Source: RGIG5050 sp045636065
GTDB lineage: Bacteria; Verrucomicrobiota; Kiritimatiellia; RFP12; UBA1067
DNA: 38,890 nt
Direction: 5' to 3'
NCBI GenBank assembly: GCA_045636065.1
Contig: JAZTWW010000057.1
Location: 1-38,890, forward strand
The notes below the pieces were generated by a model. That model had not been told where the DNA came from and made no database searches. It was given only the letters and a program-made list of their open reading frames with translations. Both the position numbers and the translations under genes were made by a program. Below are positions 23,868 through 33,085 of the stretch, piece after piece (positions within the stretch are counted from its first letter, which is position 1; every line of letters begins with the position of its first letter).

Positions 23868-25852
23868 ATCTCAGGACCTGGCCGGAACGCCGGACCGGTG
23901 TCCCTTTCAGCCTTCCTCTCAAGCGCCGCGGCAAGCGCCGCCTTGCTCCCCACGAGAACGGCGCGCCTCTTCGCGCGGGTGATGCCGGTGTAGACTATCT
24001 GCCGGTTAAGAAGCGGATGGTCCACTTCGTTCGGCAGCACCACCATCACGTTCTCGAACTCTGATCCCTGGCTCTTGTGCACGGTCATCGCATAGGCAAG
24101 CTCATGCTCGGGGAGAAGCCCGACGGGGCATACCGCTACCTTGTCTCCCCTCGGGAAGAGGACCGTCATTCCGTTCGGGCCCTTGACGGTAACGCCGATG
24201 TCGCCGTTGAAGAGATTCCTCTCGCGCGTATTGCGCGTAACGACTGCCGGCACGCCGACCTTCGAAAGCGGATTCGCGGGGCGGCGTCCGCCAAACCGCT
24301 CCGTGATTGCAAGCTCGTTGATTCCGGCCGCCCCGAACGGGCCATCGCGCACCACCGTGAGAATGCGGGAGAGGTCAAGCTGCCTGAAGAGGGCCTCCAC
24401 CTCGGCCGTCTTCGTACCGTCCTTGAAAACGGCATTGTCCGCCCCAACAGACTTCGCAGCAGCGACAAGCAGACCATCGGACAGGGCCGTTCCCTTGACG
24501 GCACCTGTGGGCACATCCAGTAGCCCATAATTGCGCACCCATTCAAGAACGAGCCTGCGGCAGGAATCCGGCTTAGCAGATGATCCGATGTCATAATGGA
24601 ACACTCGGTTGACGTTTTCAGAGTCCTCCCTGGACAATGTCTCCATCCAGGATTCACCCTTGACCGGCAATTGCTTGAGAGATTCTTCAAATAGCGCCTT
24701 GTCGCCCCCATTTACCGCGCGGGCGCAAGCGGCTAGCTTCCCCGTAAAGCGGTTCGACTCCTTAAGCACGACGACAGTCCGCCCGTCATAGTTTGCCACC
24801 ACATCGCCCAGGACAGCCCCCGCGTCAACGGACGGCAACTGGTCCTTGTCGCCCAAGAGTACCAGACGGCATTGGCCTGATAGCGCCTCCAAAAGCGCCT
24901 TCACAAGATGTACGTCAACCATCGACGATTCATCGACGATCACAAGCTTGTACGGGAGGCGGTTCTCCTTCGTGTACTTCCAGTCCGGAGGCAGGCCGCC
25001 CAATGTCGTGTGGATCGTCGCGCCTGACATCTCCTCGATCTGACGTTTGATCTCGGGGGGCATATCGACAGCCGCGGCGCACTGGCCATGTATCGACTCC
25101 CCCATCCGCTGGGCGGCGCGCCCCGTCGGCGCAACGAGCGCGACATCCTCGCCGGTCACGGCGTTGCTCTCCATCAAGGCGCGCAGGATTGCGCAGACCA
25201 CAGTAGTCTTGCCCGTTCCGGGCCCTCCTGTGACCACGGTGAACCTGCGTTTCCCGACCGTCCTCACGGCCTGTTGCTGTTCGGCGTTCAAGGAGAATCG
25301 TCCATTCTTGCCGTTGAAGAGAACCGACCTAATGACGATATCCTCCGGCAGCCCGCCAAAATCATCTTCGCCCGCCATCTTGCCCAGCCTGTCTGACACA
25401 GCCTTCACCGAATCCCAGACTTTCGCGAAGAACCACCCTTTCCCGCCACCGTCGATTTCACGGCAGACGACAAGCTGTCCGTCACCCTTCGCCAGCATAT
25501 CGCCTGCGGCCTTGGCATGCTTCATCCAGCACCCGTCGACAAGCGTGTTGTACGCGGCGTCACGTCCATCCTCCATGCGCCCCGCCTTCTTGAGAAGATC
25601 CGCCCCCTTCCCTATCCGGAGAAACGTATTCCCTTCCTTAAGCGAAAGGCGCATCGCGGCGAGGAACAGGTAAAGGCCGGAATCCCGGCCGTGCAGATGC
25701 TCCACGACATCGCGAGCGGACTGCATGTCCGAAAGCGACAGCGCACCCGCCGCGAGAATCCGCGCAAGAATATTCCTGACCCCATTCGCGCCGTCGCCGT
25801 CCGCCGGGATTCCGAACAGGCCTAGCCGGCGTTCCGCCTCTTCAATTGTCAT
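23864..25852 (-). CDS. recD: RecBCD subunit RecD (5'-3' helicase)
   Basis: Fast 5'-3' motor of the RecBCD helicase-nuclease. Length is 662 aa. Walker A is TGGPGTGKTT, with VDESSMVD (motif II), LLGDKDQLPSVDAGAVL (III), YAMTVHKSQGSEF (V) and VYTGITRAKRRAVLVGS (VI). The N-terminal region (about 1-190) is the RecC-contacting part found in RecD, not the HhH type of RecD2. ATG 25852 lies 11 nt inside the end of recB, so translation is coupled; the reading from 25960 belongs to the recB shadow. The final gene of the recC-recB-recD unit, its stop lies within the aroF promoter. Confidence 0.95.
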   Translation of the reverse strand: MTIEEAERRLGLFGIPADGDGANGVRNILARILAAGALSLSDMQSARDVVEHLHGRDSGLYLFLAAMRLSLKEGNTFLRIGKGADLLKKAGRMEDGRDAAYNTLVDGCWMKHAKAAGDMLAKGDGQLVVCREIDGGGKGWFFAKVWDSVKAVSDRLGKMAGEDDFGGLPEDIVIRSVLFNGKNGRFSLNAEQQQAVRTVGKRRFTVVTGGPGTGKTTVVCAILRALMESNAVTGEDVALVAPTGRAAQRMGESIHGQCAAAVDMPPEIKRQIEEMSGATIHTTLGGLPPDWKYTKENRLPYKLVIVDESSMVDVHLVKALLEALSGQCRLVLLGDKDQLPSVDAGAVLGDVVANYDGRTVVVLKESNRFTGKLAACARAVNGGDKALFEESLKQLPVKGESWMETLSREDSENVNRVFHYDIGSSAKPDSCRRLVLEWVRNYGLLDVPTGAVKGTALSDGLLVAAAKSVGADNAVFKDGTKTAEVEALFRQLDLSRILTVVRDGPFGAAGINELAITERFGGRRPANPLSKVGVPAVVTRNTRERNLFNGDIGVTVKGPNGMTVLFPRGDKVAVCPVGLLPEHELAYAMTVHKSQGSEFENVMVVLPNEVDHPLLNRQIVYTGITRAKRRAVLVGSKAALAAALERKAERDTGPAFRPGPEI

Positions 25853-28800
25853 AGCCGTCCCCCTCCCGGTCCATTGCCGATCTGATCGCCGCACGGCAGG
25901 CTTCCGCCGAGATCGCCTCAGCCTTGGCGACGAAAACGCCCTTAGTCCCGTCAAGCCCATCCGGTCTCTCGCCCGCGCGCACGAACATGTAGGCCACCCC
26001 GCCCAGTTCGGCCCCGCCGAGCCAGTACCTTACAGCCTGCGAGTAGAACTGATACTGGAGATGGTAGTCCGACTCCGTCATCGCGCGCTCCATCGCGTCA
26101 ATGCCATAGTCGGGCAGCGAATTCGTCTTCCAGTCAAGGATGTAGACTGGACCTCCCAAGCCATCGGGACGGACAAGGAGATCGATCTTGCCGTTGAACG
26201 TGCTTTCAACTTTCGGATCGCCGCCATCCGTCACGCCATCATCGCCAAGCACTTTCGCGCGATTCACCACGAACTCCAGCTCTGCACGACGGTTGGATGC
26301 GTCAATCTCCTTAAGTACGATCGTTCTGCCGCCAATGTCGATGGGGACATTCAACGCGTGCCAGACCATACGGGCCAGCACAAGCTCCGTAGAGTCGTCG
26401 CTCTGCCCGTTCGTCTGCGACGCAAGCTGATGCCTGCGCATGGTGCTGCGAATCAAATTCAGGAAACGTTCATCCTTTGCCAATTGCGCAAAGTCTGCAT
26501 TTCCAACCGTGCAGAAGCCAAGCGCGGCGGCATCTGATCCGTCGTCGTTGTTGCATAGCGCCTCCATAATCTCATGGAACACGTCGCCCGAGATATTGTT
26601 TCGCGGCAGAAGCGTCGGCACTTTCCTCTGCGTCGAAATCCCGCCATGGTCCTCGTCGTCCTTGCCGGAGTTTCCGTCCGGTACGGTTGTCTCCTTCACC
26701 TTCCTGTGGATCGACGAATACGAATCGTTGTCGATCTTCTGCCGCGCAAGCGCCTTGGCATCAATATCGTAGACGGTAATCGCGGAAGGCGCGGCGACGC
26801 CATCTCCAGCCGTTTCCTGCATGAAATCGCCCTCCAGCGAGCTTTCGGATTTCCAAAGGCGCTCAGAAACCCTGAGAACCGCCTCCTTCGCCGCATCGTC
26901 GCCATCGAAACACGCACGGATGCCACGGGCGAGAAAGCCGATGTGATGTTTCGTTGGATCGTTTGGAATCAGCAACGCAGAAGAGACGCTGCCGATGCCG
27001 GTTTCGTTTTCGGCTACCGTCGTCTCCTCTTTTGTCTTCCTGTCCTTGACGGTTCTCATCCGTTTATGCTGAGCCCATTGCGACCAGGGAAGATAGAGCT
27101 TATGCTCCGCGCGCGTAAGTGCCACATAAAGCAGACGCTTCCCCTCGCGGATCGCCTTCTCCTTCTCTCCGGCTTCGGCTTGGGCTCCGAGTTTTCCAAA
27201 GCCCCATGCGACAAACACTACCGGGAACTCCAAGCCCTTCGACACGTGCATCGTCATGATCTTGACGCAGTCGGCCTCGGACTCCTTGCGCCGCAGCGCC
27301 CCGTTCTCGCCGGCGCTCTTGTCGTCCTGACGCCAGGAGCGGAGGATTTCCGCAAACTCGTCAATCGTCTGCGCCTTGCGCCCGGCCTCCGATAGAAGCC
27401 TGTCGAGAATCTGGCGCGTCGCGGACCAGCGGCGGTCGAAGTCGGAATCGTCCTTGCCGGGATGCGCCAGGAGCGTATCGTCCATTATGTGCTCGAAGAG
27501 GAGGCACCATCTCTTCCTTGCGGCAAGATCCTCCCATACCGCCAGAAGCCTCGCGAAATCACTGTCCTCCTCTTTGAGCCTGGCCTCCAGCTGGCTTGGA
27601 CTGTATCCGAAAAGCGGCGTCATCAGAAGCGCCTCAAGCCGTCCGCGCCGGCTAGGTGCGGCAAGGAAATCAAAGAGCGCCAGAAGCGACTCCGCCTCGG
27701 CGGAATCATAGATCCCCTGTTCCTTGTAGATCGAAAACGGGATCTTCGCCTCGGCAAGAATCTCGCGGGTCTTGTCCGCGTCGGCATGACCGCGCACAAG
27801 AATGCACATGTCACGATACGATAGCCGGTGCTCTTCCGGCTCCTTGGAATCCGCGGCTAAAGTCGTGTAGGCGGGTCTGAGCGCCACAAGGCGCTTGATC
27901 TCCCGCGCGGCATTTCGCAGGAATTGAGGGAGGCAGATGGTTTTATTCCCATATCCCGAATTGGAGGATCCTGGAGCCTTCTGTTCCCTGGGCAGGGATT
28001 CGAGCAGCTCCACAGGCCCTCCGAAATCGGGATGATAGACTATTCCGTTGAACCGATCGGACTTTTCAGGCGGCTTTACGTCCCTGTAGCCGATTGTTCC
28101 ATCGCCCTCCTTCATGTCCTCGAACCAGGAATGGTCGTCCTTGACCTTCTTTCCGAAGATCCTGTTGAAAGAGTCGACGAGCGCCGGAGAGGACCGGTAG
28201 GTGGTGTCAAGCGTGAAGGTCTTCTCATCGTCGCCGCCTGTGATTGCATGCTTCGCCTCAAGATACGTCGCGATGTCAGCGCCCCTGAAGGAATAGATCG
28301 CCTGCTTTGGATCGCCCACGACGAGCAGAGCCCCCTGCTTCGGTTCCGGGCCATCTCCGATCCTATTCACATGGTGAGAGAAGATGCACCTGAAGATATC
28401 CCACTGCGCCTTGTCGGTATCCTGGAATTCGTCCACCAGCGCGATGCGGTATCTGCGGCGTATAAGCGAGAGCAAGGCACTGGGCCGCTCTGGCGCATCC
28501 AGCCTGGCCTCTTTGACGACGACCTCGCGGGCGCGGCAGACAAGATCGTCGAACGTCATCGCCGAAGCGGCCTCCTTGCTTTCCTGAAAGAGCCTCTGGG
28601 CGATGGGCCTCAGGACATTGATGAGGATCGCCTTGCAATCACGAACCTGCTCTTTGACCTTCCCTCTCCCCTTGGCGCTTGTTTCCGGAATCGGGGCGGT
28701 GGCCTTGAATCTCTTTTCGACCTCGTCTGCAAGTTCATCGGCCGTCAACCCGGCCTCCGTCATCAGCTCGACGAACTGCGCCCCCTGCGCCCGCCTGTAC

Positions 28801-29228
28801 TCTTCGGAATGCAGAGCCTCCATGACCGCCTGATGGATCATCGTTTTATCCGATGCGCAGATTTCCGTCTCCATCGGGACGCGGTTCTCGAAGGCGTATT
28901 CCGCAAGGAGTTCGCGGCAGAACGAATGGATCGTACAGATCGTGACCTCGTCGAAGTCGGGCGGCAGGCATCCGGCCTTCTCGAGAATGTCGCGGATGCG
29001 GTCCTTGAGCTCGCCTGCGGCCTTTTCCGTGTACGTGACGAGCAGCAGGTTCTTCACGCTCTCAACCTTCTTCTCCGTCAGGAGCTTGAGGACGATGCTC
29101 TGGAGCGTATATGTCTTGCCTGTCCCCGCAGACGCCTCTATGATGGCGTCCCTGGAATAGTCGATCCGGTTGCACATGAACCCTGGATCGCCAAGCCGCT
29201 CCTTGATGACTATGTTCTCCTCACTCAT
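25842..29228 (-). CDS. recB: RecBCD subunit RecB (3'-5' helicase and nuclease)
   Basis: 1128 aa, near the usual length. Walker A is EASAGTGKTYTL with VTYTEKAA (Ia) and TICTIHSFC. VDEFQDTDKAQW is motif II, followed by VVGDPKQAIYSFRGAD, MTMHVSKGLEFPVVFV and LYVALTRAEHKLYL. The C-terminal nuclease domain keeps His in SGDVFHEIMEAL, Asp in GKIDLLVRPDG and the D-x-K core ILDWKTNSL, followed by YHLQYQFYSQAVRYWL, so both motor and nuclease look active. ATG 29228 overlaps the recC stop by 8 nt; the preceding nine residues up to 29255 are unlikely. RecB starts repair of double-strand breaks and loads RecA after Chi. Confidence 0.95.
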   Translation of the reverse strand: MSEENIVIKERLGDPGFMCNRIDYSRDAIIEASAGTGKTYTLQSIVLKLLTEKKVESVKNLLLVTYTEKAAGELKDRIRDILEKAGCLPPDFDEVTICTIHSFCRELLAEYAFENRVPMETEICASDKTMIHQAVMEALHSEEYRRAQGAQFVELMTEAGLTADELADEVEKRFKATAPIPETSAKGRGKVKEQVRDCKAILINVLRPIAQRLFQESKEAASAMTFDDLVCRAREVVVKEARLDAPERPSALLSLIRRRYRIALVDEFQDTDKAQWDIFRCIFSHHVNRIGDGPEPKQGALLVVGDPKQAIYSFRGADIATYLEAKHAITGGDDEKTFTLDTTYRSSPALVDSFNRIFGKKVKDDHSWFEDMKEGDGTIGYRDVKPPEKSDRFNGIVYHPDFGGPVELLESLPREQKAPGSSNSGYGNKTICLPQFLRNAAREIKRLVALRPAYTTLAADSKEPEEHRLSYRDMCILVRGHADADKTREILAEAKIPFSIYKEQGIYDSAEAESLLALFDFLAAPSRRGRLEALLMTPLFGYSPSQLEARLKEEDSDFARLLAVWEDLAARKRWCLLFEHIMDDTLLAHPGKDDSDFDRRWSATRQILDRLLSEAGRKAQTIDEFAEILRSWRQDDKSAGENGALRRKESEADCVKIMTMHVSKGLEFPVVFVAWGFGKLGAQAEAGEKEKAIREGKRLLYVALTRAEHKLYLPWSQWAQHKRMRTVKDRKTKEETTVAENETGIGSVSSALLIPNDPTKHHIGFLARGIRACFDGDDAAKEAVLRVSERLWKSESSLEGDFMQETAGDGVAAPSAITVYDIDAKALARQKIDNDSYSSIHRKVKETTVPDGNSGKDDEDHGGISTQRKVPTLLPRNNISGDVFHEIMEALCNNDDGSDAAALGFCTVGNADFAQLAKDERFLNLIRSTMRRHQLASQTNGQSDDSTELVLARMVWHALNVPIDIGGRTIVLKEIDASNRRAELEFVVNRAKVLGDDGVTDGGDPKVESTFNGKIDLLVRPDGLGGPVYILDWKTNSLPDYGIDAMERAMTESDYHLQYQFYSQAVRYWLGGAELGGVAYMFVRAGERPDGLDGTKGVFVAKAEAISAEACRAAIRSAMDREGDGYDN

Positions 29229-32200
29229 GGTCCAAACCCTCTTCGTCCGCCTCAAGACGGATTCCTCCCATCGGCAGATGGTAGCGTTCCTCGTATATCC
29301 CCTTTAGCTCCCCGCCGGTTTCTTCAGGCTCACGCTTGAACCTCTCAAGGTTCCGTTCAAGGACAAGGTCGCTGTTGAAGGATCGCTTTGAATTGCCGTA
29401 CTCTTCGGCCGTCACCTTCTCCAGAATCCCGGCCCAGACATAAGGTTCTCTACAGTCGCTCAAGGCCTTCAGGAGTTTCCTGTACGCAAGGTCGACCATC
29501 CTTCCGTCACCGCCGGCCTGCTCGTATTTCAAATACGCCTTTACGAGCGAGGCGAGATACTTCCAGGCAGAAGCCCTCTCAACCTCCCATCTCCATGTCC
29601 CCGCATTCCCGCCGTCGAGATCGACGACCCCAACGCACAAGCCATGGGGTTTGCCGTCATTCTGGAGAAGGCACATCATGTAGGCGAGAAACGGTTCAAG
29701 GCATTGCTCCGGCGGCAGCTTCTGAAGCCTGGCCGGGCTCTGCCTTGTTGCGGCCTTGTCATCCAGCCGTCCTGTCACTAGCACCCTTGCCTCGTTTGCA
29801 GTGATAGTCCAGTTCGGGATCTCGGCGACAAACCGCACCTTCAAGGGCTCCTCCCCTTCATCCTCCAACTCGGCGGGGAAATCGAGGTGCAAAGTGTTGT
29901 CTTCGCCATCCGAGAGGGCGAAATCCTTCACGAAATCCCTCACCTGGGCAAGATGGGCCTCAGCCTCGTTCATGATTCCGGTTTTGGCAAGGTCGCCGAG
30001 GAAACCTGTCGGCAGCCTCCCCGAGAGCTGCAACCTAAGGATCTCTTTCTCCACCGCCCCCTTCGATTCGGAATCAAGCCATTTCGACTGAAGATTCCAT
30101 CTGTCTGGGCCGTTCAGAGAACCGAGGGGGCTGTCAGGCTCAAGATCGGTTTCAAGATAGCCCGCCACACTGATGCCAAAGCGGTGTCGCATTACGGCAC
30201 GGACGGGGTTCTTAAGGAAATCCGCCAAGACCTTCGCCGAAATCTCAACCCTCGGCTTTGACTCATCACCTCCGATCGCCTTGACTTCAGGCTTCGCCCC
30301 CTCCCCTTCGGCGCGCGCACACGCAAGTTTCCGCGCCGCCTTGGAATATGTCGGCAGCAGCCCCGCGAAGGGATCGTCGCCCGCCCAGACGATGTCATCC
30401 ACCGGGCTTTTCCCGCCCCTCTCTCCACGCTCCAGAAGCGGGTACCCTTCAAACTCCTTAAAGATGCCCTTACTCTGCCCATCCTGGTCCAGAACGTGCT
30501 TTCCGATGAAATTCTCCACCTCCCGCACGATACCTGCGGGGAAGAGCTCCGCGTCCTTCTCGATATCACGGTTGGGGTAGCTCAGAACGAGCCGGTCGGA
30601 AACCGCCATGATGGATTCGAGGAAGAGGAAACGGTTCCTGTTCGGCGCCGAGACGTCGCCCAGACGCCAACCCGTTCCGCGGATATCCAGGGTGGACGAG
30701 CTGGTGCGCCCCGGGAAACCTCCGGCCCCCATGCCGATCATATAGACCTGCTTGAAGGGAAGCGCGGCAAGCGAGGCGAAACCGCCTATCGTGACGCCGC
30801 TCGTAAGATACCCGCCATGGCGGCATGGGATGCCGCCGACGAAATGCTCCACAGCGGCCACCGCAAGTTCGAATCCCTGCCTCTGCGGAATGTCGCCAAG
30901 CGAATAGAGCGTCCCCAAGAGGGAACTGCGCACCTTGTTCTCAAGCTTGTCGTCCTTTTCGAGCGCAAGGTACGTCTTCGCAAGTTGGCCAAGCCGATCC
31001 GCCCAGCAGCCCCCTCGCAAGCCGCCTTCCTCCCATGCGGCGACGAGAGGCAGGGAGCGAGTCGAACCATCTGCATCAAAGAGCGCACCGGTGAGATCGC
31101 GGTACAAAAGCTCCACGACTTCGGAAAGCTTGAGCGCGACGTCGCCGCCGGCATTGACGAGAGGGATGTCGTTCCCGTCCCCGTCGCTGACCTTGTTGGC
31201 AAGCCGCGCAAGGCGAAGGCGCTTTAAAGCCGACGACCAGTCGAAATACCCTGCACCCCCGTCATCGTGCTCAAACCCGTCGAAAGCGCCTATCTTCTCC
31301 GTGAGCTCGCGCCAGACGACAACGTCCTCGCGCGCGAACCCCAGCGCGCGCTGCACGCACGGATTCTCCAGCACGTTAAAAAGCCGCTCGCGGTTCAACC
31401 CCTTGCGCCCGAGCTCGATCAGGGAGAGGAAACCGCGAAGGTAATTGCTGTCGTCGCTGGCGGACATGTCAAGAAGGCCGTACGGCACCTCGCCACGCGC
31501 ATCGAAGACGGCCTCGATCACAGGACGGTACGTCTTCATGTCCGGTACGATCACGGCTATATCCGAGAACGAGCAGTCCGGCCATGGACGGTCCCCCATG
31601 ACGCCCTCAGGACGTACGACGCTTCCTAAGATCGAATTGTACACCATCTCCACTTCGCGGCGCACGCCGGGCGTACCGATCACCTGGAAAGAGGCGTCCT
31701 GAGGGCAACGGACGACATCGCCAGTCCTAGACCGGATGGATTCCTGGACTTTCCCGAGAACCGTCCCTGCCGTCCCCTCGTCATCGTCAAGCGACTCCCA
31801 GTCGAATCCGATCCCTTCGGCCACATCAGCCGACTCCTCAAGCTCCACTAAAAGGCGCAGCGTCTCGCGTCCCGCGATACCAAGCGTCTTGAGAAGCTCG
31901 TTCTCGCAGATGCCTCCATACTCTTTTTCAGGATCGACGCCGCTATAGCGCCCCAGGCGGAACAACGCCTTGCGCTGCTCGTTCTTCGTCTCGATATCGC
32001 CCCAGAACTCGCGGCAGGGATTCAAGTAGAATACGACGACATTGTGCGTCTTCGCAAGCCACACAAGAATCTGCGCCTGCAGAACGGACAGTGTCGACTG
32101 CCCGAAGAAATAGATCGTCTTCGGCGTTCCGCCCGGAGCGTTGCCCTTGACCCGGTTATAGAGCTGCCGCAGCGACAAAAGCCTGCCGCCCTCCTTGAAC

Positions 32201-32805
32201 TTTCCATCCCTGCCCCACAGCGCACGCGCCAGCGCGGCCTCGGCATCGGCGGTTTCGCCTTTGCTGAGGTCGTATGGGCATCTGCCGCCATTGAGCCACC
32301 ACTCGACGATCTCGGGACGATACACCTCATAGGAGTCCATCAGGTCCGCAAGCTTGTCCGCGAGCTGCCATGTCATCGCCGCCTGCTTCTCTTCGGTGAT
32401 CGCGACCGCATCTGCGGAATCGTCGGAGTTCATGATGTAGCTGCGAAACGGGGCGAGCTTGTCATACTCCTTCTGTTCGTCGGGGCCCGCCAGCAGGATG
32501 GACACGATCGCCTTGGCGTAGGCATGGTCCGGCAGTAGCTCGACTTCCGCCCGCTCTTCCCGCGACAGCCCAGCCACCATCAATTCCGTCAGCTCCTTCT
32601 CCATGAACGGGAACTCTATGCCCGCAGAGAGCCCGGGCTCCTTGGCGAACACACGTATCTGAAGCCACTTGGCCACATTGACGTTCGGCACCACGACCTT
32701 GGTGAAGAGAAACGGATCCCTGCCCTGGCGTTCCTCCAACAGGCTCTCTTTCAACTTCTCCGCCAGATTCCCGATCCGGCTTCCGCAATAGATCTTCAAC
32801 GACAT
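29221..32805 (-). CDS. recC: RecBCD subunit RecC
   Basis: 1194 aa. The N-terminus (KIYCGSRIGNLAEKL, NVNVAKWLQIRVFAKEPGLSAGIEFPFME) matches RecC, a degenerate SF1 helicase fold. RecC splits the strands and scans for Chi. Further RecC features are TIYFFGQSTLSVLQAQIL, the DIAVIVPDMKTYRPVIEAVF block and QVYMIGMGAGGFPGRTSS. No intact Walker A is present, as expected. GAGGGAAGAT precedes the ATG. It begins 49 nt after the 3' end of tRNA-Ser and has no clear promoter of its own, so readthrough from the tRNA promoter is likely. Gene order C-B-D without ptrA differs from E. coli. Confidence 0.93.
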   Translation of the reverse strand: MSLKIYCGSRIGNLAEKLKESLLEERQGRDPFLFTKVVVPNVNVAKWLQIRVFAKEPGLSAGIEFPFMEKELTELMVAGLSREERAEVELLPDHAYAKAIVSILLAGPDEQKEYDKLAPFRSYIMNSDDSADAVAITEEKQAAMTWQLADKLADLMDSYEVYRPEIVEWWLNGGRCPYDLSKGETADAEAALARALWGRDGKFKEGGRLLSLRQLYNRVKGNAPGGTPKTIYFFGQSTLSVLQAQILVWLAKTHNVVVFYLNPCREFWGDIETKNEQRKALFRLGRYSGVDPEKEYGGICENELLKTLGIAGRETLRLLVELEESADVAEGIGFDWESLDDDEGTAGTVLGKVQESIRSRTGDVVRCPQDASFQVIGTPGVRREVEMVYNSILGSVVRPEGVMGDRPWPDCSFSDIAVIVPDMKTYRPVIEAVFDARGEVPYGLLDMSASDDSNYLRGFLSLIELGRKGLNRERLFNVLENPCVQRALGFAREDVVVWRELTEKIGAFDGFEHDDGGAGYFDWSSALKRLRLARLANKVSDGDGNDIPLVNAGGDVALKLSEVVELLYRDLTGALFDADGSTRSLPLVAAWEEGGLRGGCWADRLGQLAKTYLALEKDDKLENKVRSSLLGTLYSLGDIPQRQGFELAVAAVEHFVGGIPCRHGGYLTSGVTIGGFASLAALPFKQVYMIGMGAGGFPGRTSSSTLDIRGTGWRLGDVSAPNRNRFLFLESIMAVSDRLVLSYPNRDIEKDAELFPAGIVREVENFIGKHVLDQDGQSKGIFKEFEGYPLLERGERGGKSPVDDIVWAGDDPFAGLLPTYSKAARKLACARAEGEGAKPEVKAIGGDESKPRVEISAKVLADFLKNPVRAVMRHRFGISVAGYLETDLEPDSPLGSLNGPDRWNLQSKWLDSESKGAVEKEILRLQLSGRLPTGFLGDLAKTGIMNEAEAHLAQVRDFVKDFALSDGEDNTLHLDFPAELEDEGEEPLKVRFVAEIPNWTITANEARVLVTGRLDDKAATRQSPARLQKLPPEQCLEPFLAYMMCLLQNDGKPHGLCVGVVDLDGGNAGTWRWEVERASAWKYLASLVKAYLKYEQAGGDGRMVDLAYRKLLKALSDCREPYVWAGILEKVTAEEYGNSKRSFNSDLVLERNLERFKREPEETGGELKGIYEERYHLPMGGIRLEADEEGLDHE

Positions 32806-32854
32806 ATCTTCCCTCTATTGAACCTTGTCATGCAGATTGGAGATGTCTGGAGAC

Positions 32855-32942
32855 TGGCGGAGAGGGAGGGATTCGAACCCCCGGACCCTTGCGGGTCAAC
32901 GGTTTTCAAGACCGCCGCGATCGACCGCTCCGCCACCTCTCC
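32855..32942 (-). tRNA. tRNA-Ser (anticodon UGA)
   Basis: An 88-nt class II tRNA with encoded CCA. The acceptor GGAGAGG (5' end at 32942) pairs with CCTCTCC before discriminator G and CCA (32857-32855). The anticodon loop CTTGAAA presents TGA, which reads UCN serine codons. The long variable arm TTGACCCGCAAGGGTCC and the T-loop GGTTCGAATCC are typical for Ser. A promoter lies 22 bp upstream. The plus strand opposite gives a false protein frame that is often mis-annotated at serine tRNAs. Confidence 0.98.
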
Positions 32943-32964
32943 TCAAGATGCGATGAGTGCGCGT

Positions 32965-32993
32965 ATTATACCAAAAATCGCGATCCATTGCAA
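32965..32993 (-). promoter_or_regulatory. Sigma70-type promoter for tRNA-Ser, perhaps also recCBD
   Basis: TTGCAA (32993-32988), 17 bp, TATAAT (32970-32965), with TGG before the -10. The start near 32958 is about 16 nt before the tRNA. It lies back to back with the plus-strand promoter at 33007-33035. Confidence 0.82.
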
Positions 32994-33006
32994 TTCTCCT
33001 TGCCCC

Positions 33007-33035
33007 TTGACGCAAGCAATAATTTCTGATATTCT
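33007..33035 (+). promoter_or_regulatory. Possible promoter for the DUF4143 ATPase
   Basis: TTGACG (33007-33012), 17 bp, TATTCT (33030-33035) preceded by TGA, an extended -10. The start near 33042 would give a leader of about 44 nt. An alternative is TTGACA (33037-33042) with a weak CATAAA 16 bp on, which leaves too short a leader for the GGGGAG site at 33074. Confidence 0.45.
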
Positions 33036-33085
33036 ATTGACATCTTCATGAAGGACATCATAAACATGTAAACGGGGAGTCCGAA

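Noticed and set aside
27924..29339. Plus-strand frame of 471 codons
   Set aside because: It lies antisense to recB helicase motifs, which are unambiguous.
23864..32805. recCBD considered as part of a phage-defence island
   Set aside because: No restriction, retron or other defence gene adjoins it; RecBCD is explained as general repair.
32818..33051. Plus-strand frame containing EREGFEPPDPCGSTVFKTAA
   Set aside because: This is the antisense translation of tRNA-Ser, a frequent false gene call.
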